A stretch of DNA of 5,831 nt. Source: an uncultured beta proteobacterium (GTDB lineage Bacteria; Pseudomonadota; Gammaproteobacteria; Burkholderiales; Burkholderiaceae_C). Shown piece after piece: positions 1 through 5,831 of the stretch. The notes beneath the pieces are model-generated. The model had not been told where the DNA came from. It saw only the letters and a list, made by a program, of their open reading frames with translations, and made no database searches. The stretch is taken from the NCBI GenBank assembly GCA_903886165.1, contig CAISLL010000418.1, positions 1 through 5,831 of the forward strand, written 5' to 3'. The translations under genes were made by a program, and so were the position numbers. The first letter of the stretch is position 1. Every line of letters begins with the position of its first letter.

Positions 1-3
1 CTT

Positions 4-80
4 AGGCGCGTAGCTCAGCTGGTTAGAGCACCACCTTGACATGGTGGGGGTCGTTGGTTCGAGTCCAATCGCGCCTACCA
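4..80 (+). tRNA. tRNA-Val (anticodon GAC)
   Basis: This is a complete class I tRNA with an encoded CCA end. The acceptor arms AGGCGCG (4-10) and CGCGCCT (70-76) pair perfectly, followed by discriminator A77 and CCA 78-80. The D stem is GCTC/GAGC (13-16 with 26-29). The anticodon stem is CCACC/GGTGG (31-35 with 43-47), with loop TTGACAT giving anticodon GAC at 38-40, which reads GTC and GTT valine codons. The five-base variable loop (48-52) is followed by a T arm with loop TTCGAGT (58-64) and a five-pair stem that includes one G-U. Its promoter lies outside the window, so it could be the last member of a tRNA cluster. No duplicate of its 3' end is seen downstream, so it shows no sign of being an integration site here. 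Confidence 0.98.
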
Positions 81-121
81 AGGTTTTTCTGAATGTTGCC
101 AGACTCAGAACTCAAAAACCT
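81..121 (+). terminator. possible weak terminator or trailer hairpin after tRNA-Val
   Basis: An inverted repeat begins directly after the tRNA CCA end. AGGTTTTT (81-88) is the exact reverse complement of AAAAACCT (114-121), and an inner CTGA (89-92) pairs with TCAG (105-108). The stem is AT-rich and has an asymmetric bulge at 109-113. A short T-rich run (125-128, then TCTCTC) follows. It could end tRNA-Val transcription or be a processing structure in the trailer. The low GC content of the stem makes efficient Rho-independent termination doubtful. Confidence 0.3.
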
Positions 122-200
122 CGGATTTTCTCTCTCCACGCCTGTTTCCCTCTCGATTGGTTGGCACGTCAGGTATACGGCCACGCCGAGGGCTTCGCTG

Positions 201-230
201 TTCAGGTTGATGGTATTGACTCTTTACAAT
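201..230 (+). promoter_or_regulatory. putative sigma-70 promoter for phaR
   Basis: TACAAT at 225-230 is a five-of-six match to the -10 consensus. TTCAGG at 201-206 is a weak -35 with an 18-base spacer. This predicts transcription starting near 236-238, about 60 bases before the phaR ATG. An alternative -35, TTGACT at 216-221, is closer to consensus, but no good -10 lies at the right distance from it. The position, between a tRNA gene and the first following ORF, fits a promoter for phaR. Confidence 0.4.
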
Positions 231-232
231 GA

Positions 233-245
233 ATTGCCCCGCAAT
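233..245. promoter_or_regulatory. putative operator: perfect palindrome ATTGC-N3-GCAAT, candidate PhaR autoregulatory site
   Basis: ATTGC (233-237), spacer CCC (238-240) and GCAAT (241-245) form a perfect 5+5 inverted repeat. It overlaps the predicted start site of phaR and begins three bases after the TACAAT -10 element. PhaR proteins in PHA-producing bacteria are known to bind DNA at phasin promoters and at their own promoter, and TGC-containing sites have been described. A repressor bound here would block initiation. Its assignment to PhaR is inference from position and symmetry. Confidence 0.4.
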
Positions 246-284
246 ATGACAATACAGCGGTTACAACGGGCTCGACAGCAGTCC

Positions 285-289
285 AAGGA
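285..289 (+). promoter_or_regulatory. ribosome binding site of phaR
   Basis: AAGGA at 285-289 lies six bases before the ATG at 296, a near-ideal Shine-Dalgarno position that supports this start. No other in-frame ATG fits better, because the conserved KKYPNRRLYDT block begins only about 15 residues further in. Confidence 0.65.
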
Positions 290-295
290 CTTCAC

Positions 296-829
296 ATGAA
301 CAAAGCCGATCAGAGCGTGCCGCATCAACGTATCATCAAGAAATACCCGAACCGTCGACTGTATGACACGGATACGTCGTCTTACATCACCTTGACCGAG
401 GTGAAACAGTTGGTGATGGCGCGGGAAGCATTCGAAGTGCGTGATGCCAAGACTGGCGAGGACATCACACGCAGCATCCTGTTGCAGATCATTCTCGAAG
501 AAGAGGCTAGCGGGTCGCCGATGTTCACCGCGCCAGTTCTGGAGAGTCTGATTCGGTTTTACGGTCACGCCATGCAGGGTTTTCTGGGCGGTTACCTGGA
601 AAAAAACATCCAGTCCCTGATTGAAGTCCAGACCCGCTTCGCCGAACAGTCCAAAGGATTTACCCCGGAAATGTGGACGCAGTATGCCGCGCTGCAACCT
701 CCGGTCTTGCAAGCCATGATGGGTGGCAGTCTTGAGCAATCAAAAACATTGTTGGCACAGATGCAGGAGCAGATGCAAAAGCAAACAGGGCAGATGTTGG
801 GCGCGTTTGGCATCAAGAGTGCATCGTGA
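296..829 (+). CDS. phaR: polyhydroxyalkanoate synthesis repressor PhaR
   Basis: This 177-residue cytoplasmic protein regulates PHA/PHB storage. In known members it binds DNA and represses the phasin gene phaP and itself, and is released when it binds nascent polymer. The N-terminal PHB-accumulation DNA-binding domain is visible from the signature KKYPNRRLYDT (about residues 15-25) to about residue 75. It is followed by two PHB_acc-type helical repeats around residues 80-160, recognisable from FYGHAMQGFLGGYLEKN and similar segments. The C-terminus is rich in Gln and Met (QMQEQMQKQTGQM), probably an amphipathic helix. Length is normal for the family. The ATG has a good ribosome binding site at 285-289, and a palindrome at 233-245 suggests autoregulation. 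No PHA synthase, thiolase, reductase or phasin gene is in the window, so the regulator acts on unlinked targets. rimO follows after 21 bases and may be cotranscribed. Confidence 0.95.
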   Translation: MNKADQSVPHQRIIKKYPNRRLYDTDTSSYITLTEVKQLVMAREAFEVRDAKTGEDITRSILLQIILEEEASGSPMFTAPVLESLIRFYGHAMQGFLGGYLEKNIQSLIEVQTRFAEQSKGFTPEMWTQYAALQPPVLQAMMGGSLEQSKTLLAQMQEQMQKQTGQMLGAFGIKSAS

Positions 830-850
830 TCCCTGTGTATTCAGCCATGA

Positions 851-2254
851 ATGGGCCGTATGATGTTTGAGAGTTCCCAAGGCGCCCGAGTGCCCAAAGT
901 TGGATTTGTCAGTTTGGGATGCGCAAAAGCACTGACGGATTCCGAACTGATCCTGACACAACTCAGTGCTGAGGGTTACCAGACCGTCAAGACATTTGCA
1001 GGTGCCGATCTGGTGATCGTCAATACCTGCGGATTCATTGATGATGCAGTCAAGGAGAGTTTGGACACCATTGGTGAAGCATTGGCGGAGAACGGCAAGG
1101 TGATTGTCACCGGTTGCCTGGGAGCCAAGGCAGGCGAGGGTGGCGACAACCTGGTGCGACAGATGCACCCCAGCGTGCTGGCTGTGACCGGGCCACAAGC
1201 GACCCAGGCGGTGATGGATGCCGTGCACGCCAATTTACCCAGGCCACATGACCCCTTTGTTGATCTCGTGCCCAACGTGTTTGGGTCGGCGGGCATCAAA
1301 CTGACGCCCCGGCACTATGCCTACATCAAGATCAGCGAAGGTTGCAACCACCGCTGCACGTTTTGCATCATTCCGTCGATGCGTGGTGATCTGGTGTCGC
1401 GTCCGATCGGTGATGTGCTCAAGGAAGCGCAAGCATTGTTTGAGGGCGGTGTGAAGGAGCTGCTGGTGATCAGCCAGGACACCTCGGCTTATGGTGTTGA
1501 TGTGAAATACCGCACTGGTTTCTGGAAGGGCTCCCCCATCAAGACACGTTTGTTTGAGTTGGCGCAGGCGCTGGGTGACATGGCTAAAAATTATGGCGGC
1601 TGGGTGCGCTTGCACTACGTCTACCCGTACCCAAGTGTGGACGACATCTTGCCATTGATGGCCAGCGGCCACATCTTGCCGTACCTGGATGTGCCGTTTC
1701 AGCACAGCCACCCGGATGTGTTGAAGCGCATGAAGCGCCCAGCCAATGGCGAGAAAAATCTGGACCGAATCCTCCGCTGGCGCGAGGCGTGCCCTGACGT
1801 CGTGGTGCGCAGCACGTTCATCGCAGGCTTTCCTGGTGAGACAGAAGCCGAGTTTGAGCATTTGCTTGATTTTGTTCAAGAAGCCCAAATTGACCGTGCT
1901 GGATGTTTTGCCTACAGCCCGGTGAAGGGCGCGGCTGCCAATGACTTGGGTGGTATGTTGCCTCAGGCACTGCGAGAGGAGCGCCGCGCCCGTTTCATGG
2001 AAGTGGCTGAAGCGGTATCTGCCGCCAAGTTGCAACGGCGGGTAGGCACCACGCTGCAGGTTCTGGTTGATTCGGCGCCAGGTCTTGGTAAAAAAGGCGG
2101 CTTGGGGCGCTCCTACGCAGAGGCGCCGGAAATTGATGGCGTCGTCCAATTGTTGCCGCCGGAGAAAATCAGCAAGAAGCTTCGTGTGGGCGAATTCACC
2201 AAGGCAAGGATTGTGGCTGCACAAGGGCATGACCTGGTGGCTCAGCCATTTTGA
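851..2254 (+). CDS. rimO: ribosomal protein S12 methylthiotransferase RimO
   Basis: RimO is a radical-SAM enzyme that adds a methylthio group to the beta carbon of a conserved aspartate of ribosomal protein S12 (Asp89 in E. coli). The protein has 467 residues from this start. The N-terminal methylthiotransferase domain supplies the three cysteines for the auxiliary 4Fe-4S cluster: C24 in SLGCAKALTDSE, C60 in VNTCGF and C89 in VTGCLG. The radical-SAM domain carries the CX3CX2C motif as C165, C169 and C172 (EGCNHRCTFC). A C-terminal TRAM domain spans about residues 398-467 and is expected to contact the substrate. All expected cysteines are present. The GCAK sequence differs from the more usual GCPK. 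The start is uncertain: in-frame ATGs at 851, 860 and 863 are all possible and none has a clear Shine-Dalgarno sequence. No promoter is evident in the 21-base gap after phaR. The gene ends at the bidirectional terminator at 2299-2326. Confidence 0.96.
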   Translation: MGRMMFESSQGARVPKVGFVSLGCAKALTDSELILTQLSAEGYQTVKTFAGADLVIVNTCGFIDDAVKESLDTIGEALAENGKVIVTGCLGAKAGEGGDNLVRQMHPSVLAVTGPQATQAVMDAVHANLPRPHDPFVDLVPNVFGSAGIKLTPRHYAYIKISEGCNHRCTFCIIPSMRGDLVSRPIGDVLKEAQALFEGGVKELLVISQDTSAYGVDVKYRTGFWKGSPIKTRLFELAQALGDMAKNYGGWVRLHYVYPYPSVDDILPLMASGHILPYLDVPFQHSHPDVLKRMKRPANGEKNLDRILRWREACPDVVVRSTFIAGFPGETEAEFEHLLDFVQEAQIDRAGCFAYSPVKGAAANDLGGMLPQALREERRARFMEVAEAVSAAKLQRRVGTTLQVLVDSAPGLGKKGGLGRSYAEAPEIDGVVQLLPPEKISKKLRVGEFTKARIVAAQGHDLVAQPF

Positions 2255-2298
2255 TGGCCACTGATCGGATGATGGTTTGACGGTAAAAATGACAACAA

Positions 2299-2326
2299 AA
2301 AAGCCGCTGCGGATGCAGCGGCTTTT
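2299..2326. terminator. bidirectional Rho-independent terminator (rimO / tRNA-Leu)
   Basis: A perfect 12-pair stem forms between AAAAGCCGCTGC (2299-2310) and GCAGCGGCTTTT (2315-2326), with loop GGAT. Read on the plus strand, the GC-rich core is followed by a TTTT tract, suited to ending rimO 45 bases after its stop. Read on the minus strand, the core is followed by a six-T tract (complement of A2297-A2302), suited to ending the tRNA-Leu transcript. It therefore serves two converging transcripts. Confidence 0.88.
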
Positions 2327-2341
2327 GACTCAAAAACATCT

Positions 2342-2359
2342 GGTTTCTGACATGAAACC
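2342..2359 (-). other. small hairpin in the tRNA-Leu 3' trailer
   Basis: GGTTTC (2342-2347) and GAAACC (2354-2359) are exact reverse complements separated by TGACAT. The hairpin lies between the tRNA-Leu CCA end (2380) and the terminator, so it would fold in the precursor trailer and could guide 3' processing. It lacks a T tract and is unlikely to terminate transcription on its own. Confidence 0.35.
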
Positions 2360-2379
2360 GAACCGGAATTCATTTACAT

Positions 2380-2464
<85 letters not shown>

Positions 2465-2482
2465 ATCTCAGGAAAGAAAGGC

Positions 2483-2491
2483 ATTGTATCA
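2483..2491 (-). promoter_or_regulatory. extended -10 promoter for tRNA-Leu
   Basis: On the minus strand the sequence reads TGATACAAT (complement of 2483-2491). This is the extended -10 form TGn followed by TACAAT, five of six to consensus. Transcription would start near 2476, leaving a leader of about 12 bases before the mature tRNA 5' end at 2464. The -35 region is poor (CTGGTT with a 16-base spacer), which fits an extended -10 promoter. The element overlaps the start region of rnr on the other strand. Confidence 0.6.
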
Positions 2492-2511
2492 AAAATAGTA
2501 AGCAAACCAGC

Positions 2512-4779
2512 TTGTTGCTGGAAGAAGTTGAAGGAATAGTTCAAGGCCATCGGGATGGCCACGGTTTTGTGATTCGGGATGATGGTGAGGCTGACATTTA
2601 TCTTCCACCCAATGAGATGCGCGCCGTTCTGCACAAAGACAGGGTGAAGGCCCGTGTCGTGCGTAGTGACCGCAAAGGCCGCCCGGAAGGTCGTGTGGTC
2701 GAGATTGTCGAGCGCAGCAGCCAGGTCATTATTGGCCGCTTGCTGTGTGAAAGCGGCATCTGGATCGTGGCGCCTGAAGACAAGCGTTATGGTCAGGATG
2801 TGATGATTCCAAAAACTGCCACAGGTGCTGCCAAGCCTGGACAGGTCGTTGTGGTGGAGTTGACAGAGCCACCAGCACTATTTGGGCAACCGGTTGGGCG
2901 TGTCAAGGAGGTGTTGGGTGAAGTGGACGATCCGGGCATGGAGATTGAAATTGCGGTGCGCAAGTATGACGTGCCGCATGAGTTTTCTGAGGCTTGCATT
3001 GCACTGGCCAGGGCTCTGCCGGACAGGGTGCGTCCTGAAGACAAACGCCAGCGTGTAGATTTGACTGACATCCCCTTGGTCACCATTGACGGTGAAGACG
3101 CACGTGACTTCGATGACGCGGTGTATTGTGAGCCTGCCAAGATCGGCAAGGGCAAGGCGGCGGTGCCCGGTTGGCGTTTGCTGGTCGCCATTGCGGATGT
3201 GAGCCAATATGTGGCCACTGGCTCGGCAATTGATATTGATGCGTACGATCGCGCCACCAGCGTCTACTTTCCACGCCGCGTGATCCCGATGCTGCCGGAA
3301 AAATTGTCGAACGGCCTCTGCTCCCTGAATCCAGAGGTGGATCGTCTGTGTATGGTCTGCGACATGTTGGTCAGCGCAGATGGTGACGTAGCAGCCTATC
3401 AGTTTTATCCGGCGGTGATGTGGAGCCACGCCCGCTTCACTTACACCGAAGTTGCTGCCATTTTGGCCAATACCCGTGGGCCGGAGGCCGCGAAGCGCAA
3501 AGAGCGCATCGCCGACCTGATGAACTTGCATGATGTCTACCGTGCCTTGCTCAAGTCCCGGGAGCGGCGCGGTGCCGTTGATTTTGAAACGGTGGAAACC
3601 CAGATCGTGTGTGATGAAGCGGGCCATATTGAAAAGATCATTCCTCGCACCCGCAACGATGCGCACAAGTTGATTGAGGAAGCCATGCTGGCAGCCAACG
3701 TGTGCAGCGCCGACTTCATCTCACAAGGCAAACATGCAGGTCTGTTTCGCGTGCATGAAGGCCCGACGCCAGAAAAAATTGAAATTCTGCGCAATTTCCT
3801 GAAGGTATCGGGCATTGGGTTGGGTGTCAGTGACGACCCGACGCCTTCTGAGTTTCAGGCGATCGCTAAGGCCACAAAAGAACGGCCGGACGCGCAGCAG
3901 ATTCAAACCATGTTGCTGCGCTCCATGCAACAAGCGATTTACACGCCGGTTAACAGCGGCCACTTTGGTCTGGCATTCGAGGCCTACACCCATTTCACCA
4001 GCCCGATTCGGCGTTACCCTGACCTGCTGGTCCATCGGGTCATCAAGGCCATTTTGGCCAAGACCCGGTACCAGCTGCCGATTCTCCCGAGGCCGGGTGA
4101 GCAGCACGCCAAACTGGCCAGGCGGCTTGACAAAAACCTGGCTTCCCGCGTGGCAGAGCCAGGCCAGAAGCCGCGCAAACTCAGTGCGGACATGCAAGCC
4201 TGGCAAGCCGCCGGGCTGCATTGCAGCGCCAATGAGCGGCGAGCGGATGAGGCCAGCCGCGACGTTGAGGCATGGCTCAAATGCAAATACATGCGCGAGC
4301 ATCTTGGCGAGGAATACAGCGGCGTTGTCAGTGCTGTCACCAGTTTTGGCATCTTTGTGACGCTTGATGCGATGTATGTTGAGGGCTTGGTTCACATCAC
4401 CGAACTCGGTGGCGAGTACTATCGGTTTGATGAGGCACGTCAGGAACTGCGCGGTGAGCGTACGGGCCTTCGCTACGCACTCGGCACCCGGGTTCGGGTG
4501 CAGGTCAGCCGGGTGGATCTAGATGGGCGACGCATTGATTTCCGTCTGATGCCAGATGATGCGGGCCAGATGGGTCGCATGTCCAAAGACCGTGAACTGA
4601 CGCGCGAGAGTGGCGAAAAAAGGTCGCCGGAGGACAGGATCGACGGTGTTGCTGCCGGTGGGCGGAAACAAAAAAATGCTGAATCTTTGCCACGTGCGGT
4701 TCAGTCCAAACGCACGACCGGATCCAAAGTGGCCGCGCCAGCCAAGGTCAAGGCGCGCAAACCGCGGCGCCGTAGTTGA
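2512..4779 (+). CDS. rnr: ribonuclease R (3'-5' exoribonuclease)
   Basis: RNase R degrades structured RNA processively from the 3' end and takes part in rRNA/tRNA quality control and trans-translation. Domains in order from the TTG at 2512 (755 residues): cold-shock domains about 1-170, beginning EVEGIVQGHRDGHGFV; the RNB catalytic domain with IDGEDARDFDDAVY, whose four metal-binding aspartates are D193, D199, D201 and D202 (codons 3088, 3106, 3112, 3115); the signature HFTSPIRRYPDL; an extended linker near 4060-4200; NERRADEASRDVEAWLKC; an S1 domain about 600-680; and a Lys/Arg-rich tail ending RKPRRRS. The N-terminal helix-turn-helix of E. coli RNase R (813 residues) is absent. The start is unresolved. 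There is no in-frame ATG, and the only GTG (2437) lies within the antisense of tRNA-Leu. TTG 2512 or 2515 are candidates with weak ribosome binding sites; ATC 2488 is better placed after AAAGG (2477-2481). The SDR gene follows 29 bases downstream. Confidence 0.93.
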   Translation: MLLEEVEGIVQGHRDGHGFVIRDDGEADIYLPPNEMRAVLHKDRVKARVVRSDRKGRPEGRVVEIVERSSQVIIGRLLCESGIWIVAPEDKRYGQDVMIPKTATGAAKPGQVVVVELTEPPALFGQPVGRVKEVLGEVDDPGMEIEIAVRKYDVPHEFSEACIALARALPDRVRPEDKRQRVDLTDIPLVTIDGEDARDFDDAVYCEPAKIGKGKAAVPGWRLLVAIADVSQYVATGSAIDIDAYDRATSVYFPRRVIPMLPEKLSNGLCSLNPEVDRLCMVCDMLVSADGDVAAYQFYPAVMWSHARFTYTEVAAILANTRGPEAAKRKERIADLMNLHDVYRALLKSRERRGAVDFETVETQIVCDEAGHIEKIIPRTRNDAHKLIEEAMLAANVCSADFISQGKHAGLFRVHEGPTPEKIEILRNFLKVSGIGLGVSDDPTPSEFQAIAKATKERPDAQQIQTMLLRSMQQAIYTPVNSGHFGLAFEAYTHFTSPIRRYPDLLVHRVIKAILAKTRYQLPILPRPGEQHAKLARRLDKNLASRVAEPGQKPRKLSADMQAWQAAGLHCSANERRADEASRDVEAWLKCKYMREHLGEEYSGVVSAVTSFGIFVTLDAMYVEGLVHITELGGEYYRFDEARQELRGERTGLRYALGTRVRVQVSRVDLDGRRIDFRLMPDDAGQMGRMSKDRELTRESGEKRSPEDRIDGVAAGGRKQKNAESLPRAVQSKRTTGSKVAAPAKVKARKPRRRS

Positions 4780-4786
4780 TTTCATC

Positions 4787-4797
4787 TGCAAGTTGCA
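4787..4797. repeat. short palindrome TGCAA-G-TTGCA in the rnr-SDR gap
   Basis: TGCAA (4787-4791), G, and TTGCA (4793-4797) form a perfect inverted repeat in the 29-base gap, 11 bases before the SDR ATG at 4809. It could be an operator or a minor hairpin. No promoter elements were found with it, and a palindrome this short can arise by chance. Confidence 0.2.
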
Positions 4798-4808
4798 ATC
4801 ATAAGATC

Positions 4809-5567
4809 ATGACAGACGCTCTCAAAATTGCCGTGGTAACCGGTGCCGGTTCGGGGATTGGTGAAGCTGCCGCCCTGGCGTTGCTAGCCGATGGCTGGCG
4901 CGTGGTGTTGGCCGGGCGACGGCTGCAGCCTTTGCTCGACGCCATTGCACGGTCGCAGGTACCAGAGCATGCGTTGGCTTGTCCGGCCGATGTGTCTCAA
5001 GAAGTCGACGTGATCGCGCTTTTTGACGCCGCGTTGCAAGCGTTTGGTCGGGTGGATTTGCTGTTCAACAACGCGGGTACAAGCGCACCACCCGGAGTGA
5101 TGCTGGAAGATTTGACGCTTGCACAGTGGCAAACCGTGGTCGATGTCAACCTGACCGGAATGTTTTTGTGTCTTCGTCAGGCATTTCGGGTTATGAAGGC
5201 GCAATTGCCGATTGGTGGGCGCATCATCAACAACGGCTCGATTTCGGCCACCACGCCACGTCCAAATTCGATCGCCTACACGGCCACAAAACACGCGGTG
5301 ACGGGTCTGACCAAGACGGCCTCGCTCGATGGCCGCAAATACAACATCGCCGTGGGACAAATTGATATTGGCAATGCAGCCACCGATATGACGAAACACA
5401 TGCGCTCAGGCATATTGCAGGCGAACGGCACAGTGGCCATTGAACCGGTGATGGATGTCAGCGTTGTTGGCCAATCCCTTGTGTACATGGCGAACCTGCC
5501 ACTGTCTGCCAATGTGATGTTTCACACGGTGATGGCGACCCGGATGCCGTTTGCAGGACGCGGCTGA
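4809..5567 (+). CDS. short-chain dehydrogenase/reductase (SDR) family oxidoreductase
   Basis: This is a classical SDR of 252 residues, an NAD(P)-dependent oxidoreductase with a Rossmann fold and no signal peptide. Visible motifs are the cofactor-binding TGAGSGIG (T11-G18), NNAG (N87-G90), the structural asparagine N114 in DVNLTG, and the catalytic Ser-Tyr-Lys triad S144, Y157 and K161 (YTATK). An arginine pair (GRR) after beta strand 2 suggests possible NADP preference, which is inference. The usual PG motif after beta strand 6 is replaced by GQIDIGN (G183-N189), which I recall as characteristic of a Burkholderiales subgroup. The substrate cannot be told from sequence. The ATG at 4809 is preferred because MTDALKIAVVTGAG begins the fold. 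A TTG at 4776 overlapping the rnr stop would add 11 residues unlike the family. The 29-base spacing suggests cotranscription with rnr. It converges with the nnrD-like gene. Confidence 0.92.
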   Translation: MTDALKIAVVTGAGSGIGEAAALALLADGWRVVLAGRRLQPLLDAIARSQVPEHALACPADVSQEVDVIALFDAALQAFGRVDLLFNNAGTSAPPGVMLEDLTLAQWQTVVDVNLTGMFLCLRQAFRVMKAQLPIGGRIINNGSISATTPRPNSIAYTATKHAVTGLTKTASLDGRKYNIAVGQIDIGNAATDMTKHMRSGILQANGTVAIEPVMDVSVVGQSLVYMANLPLSANVMFHTVMATRMPFAGRG

Positions 5568-5634
5568 GAATTTGCCATAAATATGCCTCCAGAACTTTTG
5601 CAATAAGGAAGGGTAGCTATAGATTTTATTGTTC

Positions 5635-5831
5635 TTAGGGATTGTTTTTTGACAGCTTTGACAGTCTGGAGGCCGTAAGGATCATCCCTGAAGGCGATGA
5701 GTCGGCCAACCGTCCATGCTCAAAAACAGCCTCACACGCTGCTTGAAACGTTGGCATGTCAGCCGCCAACTTTGCGCCCACCATGCCCGCCAACACATCG
5801 CCGGTGCCGGCAGTTGCAAGCCGTGCATTGC
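5635..5831 (-). CDS. nnrD: ADP-dependent NAD(P)H-hydrate dehydratase, C-terminal part (cut by window end)
   Basis: Reading the minus strand from 5829 down to the stop TAA (complement of 5635-5637) gives 64 codons of a gene whose 5' part lies beyond the window. The segment opens with NARLATAGTGDVLAGMVGAK, the hallmark C-terminal motif of the YjeF_C/CARKD ribokinase-like fold. The aspartate of GTGD (complement of 5797-5799) is the expected catalytic base. The enzyme dehydrates damaged, hydrated NADH and NADPH (the S epimers) using ADP (bacteria) or ATP (eukaryotes). An HG followed by an Ala/Asp segment (FEHGRLAD) also matches the family. The tail ends with a short LSKLSK repeat encoded by a tandem CTGTCAAA(G/A). 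Whether the full protein also has the NnrE epimerase domain cannot be seen. It converges with the SDR gene, with 67 bases between stops. Confidence 0.88.
   Translation of the reverse strand, partial: NARLATAGTGDVLAGMVGAKLAADMPTFQAACEAVFEHGRLADSSPSGMILTASRLSKLSKNNP

Noticed and set aside
4..80. tRNA-Val and tRNA-Leu considered as integration sites for a genomic island
   Set aside because: No integrase, no duplicated tRNA 3' end and no compositional shift are seen; flanking genes are housekeeping.
224..739. 171-codon minus-strand frame opposite phaR and its promoter
   Set aside because: It is antisense to the well-supported phaR, with no motif and no ribosome binding site, and it would cross the phaR control region.
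1235..2230. 331-codon open frame on the minus strand opposite rimO
   Set aside because: It is fully antisense to a gene with clear domains and conserved cysteines, shows no recognisable motif, and is typical of antisense frames in GC-rich DNA.
2878..3666. 262-codon minus-strand frame opposite rnr, and a similar one at 3721-4395
   Set aside because: Both lie within the conserved RNase R coding sequence, have His/Gln/Arg-rich composition without domain signatures, and are shadow frames.
5522..5578. 18-codon minus-strand frame starting at the complement of 5576-5578, preceded by GGAGG (complement of 5586-5590)
   Set aside because: The ribosome binding site is good, but the frame is short, antisense to the conserved SDR C-terminus, and has no recognisable peptide features. 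It is probably chance.
5592..5634. Possible terminator between the convergent SDR and nnrD genes (CAATAA 5601-5606 with TTATTG 5626-5631)
   Set aside because: The stem is only six AT-rich pairs with a 19-base loop and no proper T tract, so it is not convincing as an intrinsic terminator.
5649..5686. Two TTGACA sequences (5649-5654 and 5658-5663) resembling -35 elements on the plus strand
   Set aside because: No -10-like hexamer lies at 16-18 bases from either. They arise from the repeated LSK codons at the end of the minus-strand nnrD gene.

Overview
The window looks like a chromosomal segment of a betaproteobacterium, order Burkholderiales, most likely Comamonadaceae (Rhodoferax/Polaromonas-like). 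This rests on moderately high GC, the style of the PhaR, RimO and RNase R proteins, and the phaR-rimO-tRNA-Leu-rnr arrangement. The assignment is from recalled family resemblance, not from a search. Nothing points to a recent mobile element: there is no transposase, integrase, CRISPR array or compositional break.

Layout from left to right. A complete tRNA-Val(GAC) (4-80) is followed by a 215-base non-coding stretch with a weak inverted repeat, a putative promoter, and a perfect ATTGC-N3-GCAAT palindrome at the likely phaR transcription start. phaR (296-829) encodes the polyhydroxyalkanoate synthesis repressor. rimO (about 851-2254) encodes the methylthiotransferase for ribosomal protein S12 and follows after 21 bases. 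A strong bidirectional Rho-independent terminator (2299-2326) separates rimO from a tRNA-Leu(CAG) on the minus strand (2380-2464). rnr, encoding RNase R, runs rightward from immediately beyond the tRNA-Leu 5' end to 4779. Twenty-nine bases later an SDR-family oxidoreductase (4809-5567) begins, probably in the same transcription unit. At the right edge, on the minus strand and convergent with the SDR gene, lies the last 64 codons of an ADP-dependent NAD(P)H-hydrate dehydratase (nnrD-like, 5635-5831, cut by the window end).

Functionally the core is translation and RNA metabolism: two tRNAs, a ribosomal protein modification enzyme and an RNA-degrading exonuclease. A carbon-storage regulator sits to the left, and an oxidoreductase and a nicotinamide-cofactor repair enzyme to the right. 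The most notable local feature is the crowded tRNA-Leu/rnr divergent junction. There the RNase R reading frame has no ATG, has no GTG outside the tRNA gene, lacks the usual N-terminal helix-turn-helix domain, and shares its start region with an extended -10 promoter for the tRNA. I do not see a convincing novel multi-gene system; this is mostly an ordinary housekeeping region with a few interesting regulatory details.
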